From Ignavibacteria bacterium (lineage in GTDB: Bacteria; Bacteroidota; Ignavibacteria; Ignavibacteriales; SURF-24): a stretch of DNA of 64,000 nucleotides. The notes under the pieces are model-generated. The model was given only the letters and a program-made list of their open reading frames with translations. It was not told where the DNA came from and ran no database searches. Shown here piece after piece: positions 48,804 through 55,887 of this stretch. A program made the position numbers and the translations under genes. The stretch's first letter is position 1. Every line of letters begins with the position of its first letter. The DNA lies in contig JAAXKQ010000007.1 of the NCBI GenBank assembly GCA_025612245.1, positions 124,001-188,000 of the forward strand, read 5' to 3'.

Positions 48804-48846
48804 TAAAAAAAGATGCCCCGGAAAGATTCTTTTTCCCGGGGCATCT
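48804..48846 (-). terminator. intrinsic terminator with T7
   Basis: AGATGCCCCGG (48811-48821) pairs with CCGGGGCATCT (48836-48846); on the minus strand T7 follows directly. It is the second of two hairpins after the ferritin-like gene and makes a secure stop before the SPFH gene. Confidence 0.85.
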
Positions 48847-48880
48847 GTATATTAAGGTCCTTTTGTTCATCTGCATCAAG

Positions 48881-48912
48881 AAATAAGAGGCCGGAAAGGA
48901 GGCCTCTTATTT
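48881..48912 (-). terminator. 12-bp perfect hairpin over the stop codon of the ferritin-like gene
   Basis: AAATAAGAGGCC (48881-48892) and GGCCTCTTATTT (48901-48912) pair perfectly around GGAAAGGA; the stop codon lies in the arm. On the minus strand TTATTTCTT forms an imperfect T-run, so this is a first, possibly mRNA-protecting, hairpin before the stronger one. Confidence 0.6.
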
Positions 48913-49359
48913 GGAGTACTCCTTGCTGAAGCCGTTAAAGAGTGTGCGGTGCGCCTCTTCGTCGGAAAGTATGTCTATACACATGTCCTGTGTCACGTAA
49001 TCCTCTCCCTCGCACATCTTTATCAGCTTTTTATACTGCGTGATGGCGGCATTTTCAGCCTCAAGAACGCCTTTTATTACATAAACCACGTCGGTCGAGT
49101 CATTACCCGGCTGGAGCGATCTTTGCTCCCTTTTGAAATCCATCGAGCCCGGTATCTTTCCGCCAAGCTCCTTTATCCTTTTTGCCAGCATCTGTGCGTG
49201 CCCCAGCTCTTCGGTTATGTCTGCCGAGAGCGATTTCTTTATCTCTTCAGCCCTGACGCCGTCCAGGTTAACGGAACTTGACAAATAGTTCATGACAGTC
49301 TCAAGTTCAGCCCAATATGCATTGGTGAGTTCCGTAATGAGATCATTGTTCTCAGCCAT
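48907..49359 (-). CDS. ferritin-like di-iron protein, 150 aa
   Basis: A four-helix bundle with evenly placed di-iron ligands: AYWAELETVMNYL (helix 1 Glu), ITEELGHAQMLAKR (E..H, helix 2), VLEAENAAITQYKKL (helix 3 Glu) and SDEEAHRTLF (E..H, helix 4). This is the bacterioferritin/DUF2202-like ferritin-like group, with probable ferroxidase or oxidative-stress function; there is no haem Met evidence. AGGAGG lies five bases before the ATG. It follows the phosphorylase gene by 17 bp, an unusual pairing that is probably only transcriptional. Confidence 0.83.
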   Translation of the reverse strand: MAENNDLITELTNAYWAELETVMNYLSSSVNLDGVRAEEIKKSLSADITEELGHAQMLAKRIKELGGKIPGSMDFKREQRSLQPGNDSTDVVYVIKGVLEAENAAITQYKKLIKMCEGEDYVTQDMCIDILSDEEAHRTLFNGFSKEYSK

Positions 49360-49376
49360 CCTTGCCTCCTTTAATA

Positions 49377-50687
49377 TTAAATGAGTATTTCTTTGATTAG
49401 TTTCGGTTTTGCCTTCTTTTTCCCGTCAATACTAATAATATTATAGAGTTTATTTTTCATATCTTCAATTTTATTTTTCCTGCCGGTATGAAATTCCGCA
49501 ATTATGTCTCCTTCTTTTATCTTGTCTCCCAGCTTGGGATAGAATATAATCCCGGCCTTGGGGTCAATTACATCTTCCTTTGTCATTCTGCCGGCTCCGA
49601 GTTCAAGGGATATCATGCCAAGGGCATAGTTGTCTATGGCGTTAAAGTACCCGCTTTTCTCGGCCCTGACGGTTTCAACTATGCGTGCCTTAGGGTATTT
49701 TTCAGGATTCTTTATCAGGCTTACGTCGCCTCCCTGTAGTTTTACGATTTCCAGGAATTTGTCAAAAGCCTTGCCTGAAGAGATCATCTCCCGGGAGACT
49801 TCAACTCCTTCTTCAATCGAGGAGGCTTTGCCTCCCAGGTAAATCATTGCGCCCGAGAGCTGAAGCGTCACTTCCACGAGGTCTGCTGCCGACTCTCCTG
49901 CTCCCAGAAGAACTTTTATGGATTCATAAACTTCAAGCCAGTTGCCGATATAGTTCCCCAGGGGCTGGTTCATGTCCGTAATAAAGCCGATTACTTTTTT
50001 ATCGAATGCCCTGGCTGTATTGATGAGCGCCGTAGCAAGCTTCCTGGCGTCTTTTTCTTCGCGCATAAAGGCGCCCGAACCGGTCTTTATGTCCAGCACC
50101 AGCCCGTCAATCCCCTCGGCCAGCTTCTTGCTCATGATGCTCGATGTAATAAGGGGTATGGATTCTACGGTGGCCGTAACGTCCCTTAAGGCATAAATTA
50201 GCTTGTCGGCAGGCGCAATGTCCTTGGTCTGCCCGATTAAAACTGTACCGCACTTGTTGACTACAGATTTGTAGCGGCTCAGGTTCAGGTCTGTCCTGAA
50301 ACCCGGTATCGATTCCAGCTTGTCCAGTGTGCCTCCCGTGTGGCCAAGGCCCCGGCCCGAGATCATTGGCACCTTTACACCCGCAGCAGCTACAATGGGC
50401 GCCAGTATGAGTGAAGTCTTATCGCCTACACCCCCGGTTGAATGCTTGTCGATTTTAACCCCCTGAATCGACTTCAGGTCAATTACCTTTCCGCTATAGA
50501 GCATCTCTTTTGTCAGGTGCGCAGTTTCCTCTGTGGACATCCCGTTAAAGAATATCGCCATCAGGAGTGCCGAGAACTGGTAGTCCGGTATTTTGTCCTT
50601 TATGTATGAAGTGACTAAAAACCGGATCTCGCTTTCCGAAAGCTCCTCCTTGTTCCTTTTTTTTCTTATCAGCTCTACTGTGTTCAT
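49377..50687 (-). CDS. pdp: pyrimidine-nucleoside phosphorylase
   Basis: Thymidine/pyrimidine phosphorylase family, 436 residues: ELSESEIRFLVTSYIKDKIP, the phosphate-binding KIDKHSTGGVGDKTSLILAP, GRGLGHTGGTLDKLESIPGF and LVLDIKTGSGAFM (K-T-G-S-G-A). It splits uridine or thymidine with phosphate into base and ribose or deoxyribose 1-phosphate. Choice of pdp over deoA rests on length and general similarity to the Bacillus enzyme and is not certain. First gene of a two-gene unit with the ferritin-like gene. Confidence 0.93.
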   Translation of the reverse strand: MNTVELIRKKRNKEELSESEIRFLVTSYIKDKIPDYQFSALLMAIFFNGMSTEETAHLTKEMLYSGKVIDLKSIQGVKIDKHSTGGVGDKTSLILAPIVAAAGVKVPMISGRGLGHTGGTLDKLESIPGFRTDLNLSRYKSVVNKCGTVLIGQTKDIAPADKLIYALRDVTATVESIPLITSSIMSKKLAEGIDGLVLDIKTGSGAFMREEKDARKLATALINTARAFDKKVIGFITDMNQPLGNYIGNWLEVYESIKVLLGAGESAADLVEVTLQLSGAMIYLGGKASSIEEGVEVSREMISSGKAFDKFLEIVKLQGGDVSLIKNPEKYPKARIVETVRAEKSGYFNAIDNYALGMISLELGAGRMTKEDVIDPKAGIIFYPKLGDKIKEGDIIAEFHTGRKNKIEDMKNKLYNIISIDGKKKAKPKLIKEILI

Positions 50688-51020
50688 ATGAAGTTGGCCT
50701 ATTTTGTTTGAAAAATGTCTAAAAATACGGAATTAGATTGTTTTCTCAAAAAAGCTATTCTTTTGGCCTGGAAAGGGGGCCTGAAATTGCACTGTTTTAA
50801 TAAAAAAACGAGGCCGTTTTACCGGTGCAGAAATTTTCCCCCCCGGCCTTAAAACCCCTCCTTAGGGAAGTCACAAACCCCGTTTTTAGGCCGAAAAAAG
50901 GCTCTATCAAAAAACTGACCCGTAAGCTGCCCATAACCCGTGCTTTACCACTTTTTAAGGCATTGACAAGCTTGCCCAAAAATATTTGTTTCTATTAAAA
51001 CGTTTAACTGACGGTTGACA
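50688..51020. other. 333-bp divergent gap before the LacI gene
   Basis: No credible ORF. An imperfect inverted repeat (50844-50855 with 50882-50893, 11 of 12 pairs) lies in the middle. TTGACA at 50963-50968 and AATATTTG at 50981-50988 may be the promoter of the LacI-type gene, followed by the operator-like AAACGTTT. Confidence 0.4.
50998..51005. promoter_or_regulatory. LacI-type operator candidate AAACGTTT
   Basis: AAACGTTT with a central CG, inside TTAAAACGTTTAA, lies 15 bases before the start of the LacI-family gene. LacI-family operators are palindromes with a central CG, so this may serve autoregulation. No second copy was noticed in front of the TonB receptor gene. Confidence 0.4.
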
Positions 51021-52046
51021 ATGACCCCTACGATCAAGGATGTGGCACAGAAGGCAAAGGTTTCCATTGCAACGGTTTCACTGGTAATTCACAACAATGA
51101 AAAGATCTCCTACGAAACGCGCATGCGTGTAAACAAGGCCATAAAGGACCTGAATTATCACCCCTTCAGGTCCGCGCGCGGCCTTGCATCAAGAAAGACG
51201 GGTAACCTGGCCTTTATTGTAACCGAGGATCACTTCCTGCGCTCGGAGCCTTTCTATACGCACATCTTCTTAGGCGCCGAGTTCGAAGCTCGGCAAAATG
51301 AATACTATATACTGCTTACAATTATTCGCTCCGACTTTAAGCAGGGCGACCGCCTGCCCAGGTGCATAGTGGAAAGAAATGTCGACGGCATAATCTTTGC
51401 CGGCAAGGTGCCCCAGGATATAATTTCATGCCTCGAAAAGTACGAGCTCCCGATGGCTTTTGTCGATTACTACCCCCCGGCTGAAAATTATCCGGTCGTC
51501 CTTATAGACAACTTTTCCGGTGGCATGCAGGCCGTGCAGCACCTGAGTGCACTCGGTCACAGGCACATTGCCTTTGTTGCCGGAGATATACAGCACCCGA
51601 GCATAAGGGACCGCTTCCAGGGCTATAAGGTCGCCCTCGAAAACGCAGGCCTCAGCTACAGTTCTAAGATGAGCATCATAGACGAGGCTTACCCGGCAAG
51701 GGAAAACGGCTACAGCGCCGCAAAAAGGCTGCTCAGGGATAATAAAAACGTAACGGCAATCTTTTCGTGCAACGACGCAATGGCAATCGGCGTCATGCAG
51801 TTCCTCAAGGAATCCGGCCTCAGGGTCCCCGAGGACGTCTCGCTTATAGGTTTCGATGACGTTGACGCCGGGCTTTCACTGGACCCTCCCTTGAGCACTA
51901 TCGGCGTCCCGAAGCTTGAGCTCGGAGGCGAGGTCATGCGCTTGATGGCAGATATGCTGAATAACAAAGTCAAAAGCCCCAAGAAGGTGCTGGTCCCCGT
52001 GGAATTGATAAAGAGAAAGTCAACCGCTGAGGTTAAGATTTCCTAA
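51021..52046 (+). CDS. LacI-family transcriptional regulator, 341 aa
   Basis: N-terminal helix-turn-helix and hinge: TIKDVAQKAKVSIATVSLVI, NYHPFRSARGLASRKTGNLA. The ligand domain has AIFSCNDAMAIGVMQFLKES and VSLIGFDDVDAGLSLDPPLS, as in sugar-responsive regulators of this family. The start is taken at 51021 (MTPTIKDV); a TTG six bases upstream is also in frame. It opens a run of plus-strand genes for a dehydrogenase, exported proteins and a TonB receptor, so it likely controls them in response to a sugar or polyol. Confidence 0.92.
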   Translation: MTPTIKDVAQKAKVSIATVSLVIHNNEKISYETRMRVNKAIKDLNYHPFRSARGLASRKTGNLAFIVTEDHFLRSEPFYTHIFLGAEFEARQNEYYILLTIIRSDFKQGDRLPRCIVERNVDGIIFAGKVPQDIISCLEKYELPMAFVDYYPPAENYPVVLIDNFSGGMQAVQHLSALGHRHIAFVAGDIQHPSIRDRFQGYKVALENAGLSYSSKMSIIDEAYPARENGYSAAKRLLRDNKNVTAIFSCNDAMAIGVMQFLKESGLRVPEDVSLIGFDDVDAGLSLDPPLSTIGVPKLELGGEVMRLMADMLNNKVKSPKKVLVPVELIKRKSTAEVKIS

Positions 52047-52067
52047 AATTAAGAAAGAACTTGAATT

Positions 52068-53096
52068 ATGCAGGCGGCACTATTTACAGGTTCACACAAA
52101 ATCAGTGTGACAGATTACCAGATCCCCCCGCTTAAACCGGGTGAGCTCCTGCTCAGGGTGGGAGCTTGCGGCGTCTGCGGCACGGATTTCCATATATTCG
52201 AAGGAAATGCCCCGGCTAAGGCTCCCGTTATCCTGGGACACGAATACACGGGGCAGATCGTCGACGTGGGACAGGAGGTTAATGAGCTTAAAATCGGCGA
52301 CAGGGTTGCCGTTAATCCCAATATACACTGCGGCTACTGCGAATTCTGCCGTAAGGGTAAAATTAACCTCTGCCTTAACCTTAAGGCGCTGGGAGTAACG
52401 GTTAACGGCGGATTTTCGGAGTATTCCATCGTCCCGAGAACTCAGACACACCTCATACCTAAAAACTTCCCGTACCGCATAGCTGCCTTTTCAGAACCGC
52501 TTTCATGCTGCGTGCACGGCATCAACCAGGCGGATATTAAAACCGGCGAGACCGTCTCTATCGTCGGAGCCGGAACAATCGGACTTCTGATGCTCCAGCT
52601 GGCTGAACTTAAAGGCGCCTCGGAAACATTCGTCTACGACATCTCGGAACAGAAAAGGGAAATTGCACTTAAACTTGGCGCAGATGCCGCCTTGGACCCC
52701 ATGGACGAAAATTCACTCCAGGAAGTAAAAGACCGCATGCCTGGAGGAACGGACGTCGTAATTGAATGCGTCGGAAGCCAGAAGGCCGCCGAATTTGCAC
52801 TTAAACAGGTTAAAAAAGGGGGCACTCTCGTCATTTTCGGACTCGCGGACCCGAAGGCTTTCATCAGCCTTTACCTGCAGTCATTTTTCCACAAGGAGCT
52901 GACAGTCAAAAGCTCAATCCTGAATCCCAATACTTTTCAAACAGCAGTCGACCTTCTGGTTACAGGCAAGGTAAGAACCGACCTGTTTAACCCGGCAGCC
53001 GTACAGCTGAATAACAAAGACATTAACGCTCTTTTTAACGATCCGAGGGAAAACTCAGTCATAAAGTACATGGTAATTCCCGAAGGCTGGAAATGA
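52068..53096 (+). CDS. zinc-dependent alcohol/polyol dehydrogenase (MDR family)
   Basis: Catalytic zinc ligands C37, H58 and E59 in ACGVCGTDFHIFEGN and VILGHEYTGQIVDVG; structural zinc site with four Cys in NIHCGYCEFCRKGKINLC. NAD(P)-binding motif VSIVGAGTIGLLMLQLAEL and the acidic residue in FVYDISEQKRE point to NAD. Related to sorbitol/threonine dehydrogenases; the substrate, probably a polyol or sugar acid, is inferred from the LacI neighbour 21 bp upstream. 342 residues, normal length. Confidence 0.9.
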   Translation: MQAALFTGSHKISVTDYQIPPLKPGELLLRVGACGVCGTDFHIFEGNAPAKAPVILGHEYTGQIVDVGQEVNELKIGDRVAVNPNIHCGYCEFCRKGKINLCLNLKALGVTVNGGFSEYSIVPRTQTHLIPKNFPYRIAAFSEPLSCCVHGINQADIKTGETVSIVGAGTIGLLMLQLAELKGASETFVYDISEQKREIALKLGADAALDPMDENSLQEVKDRMPGGTDVVIECVGSQKAAEFALKQVKKGGTLVIFGLADPKAFISLYLQSFFHKELTVKSSILNPNTFQTAVDLLVTGKVRTDLFNPAAVQLNNKDINALFNDPRENSVIKYMVIPEGWK

Positions 53097-53134
53097 GGAA
53101 AGGATAGGTTCATTTAATTTATAAGGAGGTTCAT

Positions 53135-55705
53135 ATGATCAAAGGTTCACGATACGTAAAAAGCTTAATGGTTCTCGTACTGTTTTTCCTGGGTTCCTTC
53201 TTCGACCTTCACGCACAGCTTGGCCAGTTTAAGACAATTGGCAGCTTTGAGGATTCTCTTCCGAGTTACTGGATGAAAGGCAAGGTAACAGGAGCAACAC
53301 TGGACTGGGCAACGGACCAGTCAAGGTCAATGGGCAGGTCACTGAAGATCACCAAGGCTGCAGCTACAACAGATTCGGTCTACTGGCAGTCGGAGAATAT
53401 GACGGACCTGTGGTCACCCAAGGTACTAAAGGACGTAGACATACTTCTCGGTGCATTCGTAAGGACGGAAAACGTCAACCTGAACCCAGCAAATGACGAT
53501 GCAAGGTGGTGGATATCGTACCTGTTCTACGACAGCACGGGAGCAAAGATCGGGGAGATAAAGCTTCCCATAGACCAGACGAAAGCATCCAGCGGAGGCT
53601 GGGTCGCAGATACAAATGCAGCGGGATCGGCCATACTGCCTAAGGATGCCTGGAAACTGGTCATAATGTTCGTTGCAGGCAAAAATGCAACCGGTACGGT
53701 CTGGGCCGATGACTTCATCCTGACGGGAAGAGGCGGAGCCTGGGCAGGACAGGACTGGAATACATCGGTCGGAGTCCCGACGGGCTGGAACTACTGGCTG
53801 CCTCCAAATGGCGGCAATGACGCAAAACTGAACTCGGGATTTGAGAATACGAGAATTACGAGCGAGTTTGCACACTCCGGAACATACTCCCTCAAGTTCG
53901 ATTCACTCTCAGGCACTCACGACGCCTGGGTCGGTACGAAGAGATTCGAGCTTCCGGCAAATACAAAAGCCGGAGATATTCTCCATATCAGCGTATGGGT
54001 TAAAGCCAACCACCTCTCACCTGACTCCGCAACGGCAAACCCCGGAACCTGGGGCGTGGGCTTTACACCAATATTCCACTCGGGCTGGAAGAATAACGAT
54101 CCTTATGACGAAATAGGATCAAAGGACCTTGTATTTACATTTCCATCCGGAAAACAGGATACGGCATTTGACTGGACACAGTATCAGATGGCCTATCAGG
54201 TTCCGGACGATCCTAAAGTCAAAGCATTCTCTCTTAGGATACACGTCTATTCACGCTTCCGCGGAACGATTTACTTTGACGACCTTAACGTCCAGAAGAT
54301 GAATAATATTACCAGTATTAACCAGATCGGCGGCTTTGAAAGTGACCTTCCGAGCTACTGGATGAAAGGCAAGGTAACAGGAGCAACACTGGACTGGGCA
54401 ACGGACCAGTCAAGGTCAATGGGCAGGTCACTGAAGATCACCAAGGCTGCAGCTACAACAGATTCGGTCTACTGGCAGTCGGAGAATATGACGGACCTGT
54501 GGTCACCCAAGGTACTAAAGGACGTAGACATACTTCTCGGTGCATTCGTAAGGACGGAAAACGTCAACCTGAACCCAGCAAATGACGATGCAAGGTGGTG
54601 GATATCGTACCTGTTCTACGACAGCACGGGAGCAAAGATCGGGGAGATAAAGCTTCCCATAGACCAGACGAAAGCATCCAGCGGAGGCTGGGTCGCAGAT
54701 ACAAATGCAGCGGGATCGGCCATACTGCCTAAGGATGCCTGGAAACTGGTCATAATGTTCGTTGCAGGCAAAAATGCAACCGGTACGGTCTGGGCCGATG
54801 ACTTCATCCTGACGGGAAGAGGCGGAGCCTGGGCAGGACAGGACTGGAATACATCGGTCGGAGTCCCGACGGGCTGGAACTACTGGCTGCCTCCAAATGG
54901 CGGCAATGACGCAAAACTGAACTCGGGATTTGAGAATACGAGAATTACGAGCGAGTTTGCACACTCCGGAACATACTCCCTCAAGTTCGATTCACTCTCA
55001 GGCACTCACGACGCCTGGGTCGGTACGAAGAGATTCGAGCTTCCGGCAAATACAAAAGCCGGAGATATTCTCCATATCAGCGTATGGGTTAAAGCCAACC
55101 ACCTCTCACCTGACTCCGCAACGGCAAACCCCGGAACCTGGGGCGTGGGCTTTACACCAATATTCCACTCGGGCTGGAAGAATAACGATCCTTATGACGA
55201 AATAGGATCAAAGGACCTTGTATTTACTTTCCCTTCGGCGGCGCAGGATACGGCATTTGACTGGACTGAATACTCAATTGATTACCCGGTACCCGATGAT
55301 CCCAAGGTTAAGGCGTTCTCAGTCAGGATACACGTCTATTCACGCTTCCGCGGAACGATTTACTTTGACGACCTGACCGTTCAGACCACAACGACCACTG
55401 CCGTTCATGGAAAGAATGTTGCTCTTAACAGCTTCAGCCTGGAGCAGAACTATCCTAATCCTTTTAACCCGACTACTACAATCCGCTACAGTATACCCGA
55501 ACACGCGGTTGTTACGCTGAGGATTTATGACATGCTCGGACGCGAAGTAAAGACGCTCGTAAATACCGAACAGAACCCCGGACAGTATAACGCTACCTGG
55601 AACGGAGACAACAACTACGGAACCAGGGTGGCCAGCGGCATTTATATCTACAGGGTTCAGGCCGGTAAATATGTCCAGGTCAAAAAGATGATGCTCCTGA
55701 AGTAG
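53135..55705 (+). CDS. T9SS-sorted protein of two near-identical 363-residue repeats
   Basis: Signal peptide to about residue 28 (FLGSFFDLHAQ). Two tandem 363-residue units (about 33-395 and 396-758) each hold two beta-sandwich domains resembling CBM4/9-type carbohydrate-binding modules, with Trp-rich faces (SYWMKGKVTGATLDWATDQS, YWLPPNGGNDAKLNSGFENT and IYFDDLNVQ). The C-terminal 85 residues are a type A T9SS sorting domain: EQNYPNPFNPTTTIRYS, LRIYDMLGREVKTLV and SGIYIYRVQAGKYVQVKKMM. No catalytic domain is visible, so it should bind glycan at the cell surface. AGGAGG lies before the ATG. Next in line after the dehydrogenase. Confidence 0.85.
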   Translation: MIKGSRYVKSLMVLVLFFLGSFFDLHAQLGQFKTIGSFEDSLPSYWMKGKVTGATLDWATDQSRSMGRSLKITKAAATTDSVYWQSENMTDLWSPKVLKDVDILLGAFVRTENVNLNPANDDARWWISYLFYDSTGAKIGEIKLPIDQTKASSGGWVADTNAAGSAILPKDAWKLVIMFVAGKNATGTVWADDFILTGRGGAWAGQDWNTSVGVPTGWNYWLPPNGGNDAKLNSGFENTRITSEFAHSGTYSLKFDSLSGTHDAWVGTKRFELPANTKAGDILHISVWVKANHLSPDSATANPGTWGVGFTPIFHSGWKNNDPYDEIGSKDLVFTFPSGKQDTAFDWTQYQMAYQVPDDPKVKAFSLRIHVYSRFRGTIYFDDLNVQKMNNITSINQIGGFESDLPSYWMKGKVTGATLDWATDQSRSMGRSLKITKAAATTDSVYWQSENMTDLWSPKVLKDVDILLGAFVRTENVNLNPANDDARWWISYLFYDSTGAKIGEIKLPIDQTKASSGGWVADTNAAGSAILPKDAWKLVIMFVAGKNATGTVWADDFILTGRGGAWAGQDWNTSVGVPTGWNYWLPPNGGNDAKLNSGFENTRITSEFAHSGTYSLKFDSLSGTHDAWVGTKRFELPANTKAGDILHISVWVKANHLSPDSATANPGTWGVGFTPIFHSGWKNNDPYDEIGSKDLVFTFPSAAQDTAFDWTEYSIDYPVPDDPKVKAFSVRIHVYSRFRGTIYFDDLTVQTTTTTAVHGKNVALNSFSLEQNYPNPFNPTTTIRYSIPEHAVVTLRIYDMLGREVKTLVNTEQNPGQYNATWNGDNNYGTRVASGIYIYRVQAGKYVQVKKMMLLK
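53267..54138 (+). repeat. first copy of an 872-bp tandem DNA repeat
   Basis: This stretch recurs at 54356-55227 (offset 1089 bp, 363 codons) and I find no difference by eye, including synonymous sites. A less similar patch, 54139-54236 against 55228-55325, follows, and then identity returns for about 50 bp. The pattern indicates a recent duplication or gene conversion. It has no transposon-like ends and no coding function other than the protein. Confidence 0.9.
54356..55227 (+). repeat. second copy of the 872-bp tandem DNA repeat
   Basis: Identical by eye to 53267-54138, in the same direction and frame. A repeat of this length can recombine and change the number of repeats in the protein, and can also cause assembly errors with short reads. 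Confidence 0.9.
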
Positions 55706-55777
55706 TGACCTGCTGTCTCAAAAAGAATGAGGGCACTACTTCAGTATATGACTGATTTTGGTATATGATTTGGCACG

Positions 55778-55808
55778 GGCCCTGAGGTATATTAAATGCC
55801 TCAGGGCC
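55778..55808. terminator. 10-bp hairpin between the repeat protein and TonB receptor genes
   Basis: GGCCCTGAGG (55778-55787) and CCTCAGGGCC (55799-55808) pair perfectly around an A+T-rich 11-base loop. No T-run follows, so it may be a weak terminator or an RNA-stability element that separates expression of the two genes. Confidence 0.45.
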
Positions 55809-55887
55809 ACACTACGGAATCCTACGGTACGGTTTTTCAGCGATCTCGGTTTATCATTAGAATTTCAATAAACTACAGGTGAATTTA

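Noticed and set aside
50797-50979. 60-codon minus-strand frame between pdp and the LacI gene
   Set aside because: Low-complexity, no ribosome site, no hydrophobic or domain pattern; composition matches non-coding DNA.
53426-55205. Pairs of identical small frames in the T9SS repeat gene (e.g. 53426-53875 and 54515-54964)
   Set aside because: They exist twice only because the DNA is duplicated; they are shadows of the repeat-protein gene.
53267-55227. The long tandem repeat as a transposon or insertion-sequence pair
   Set aside because: No transposase, no terminal inverted repeats and no target duplications; the repeats are in frame inside one protein.
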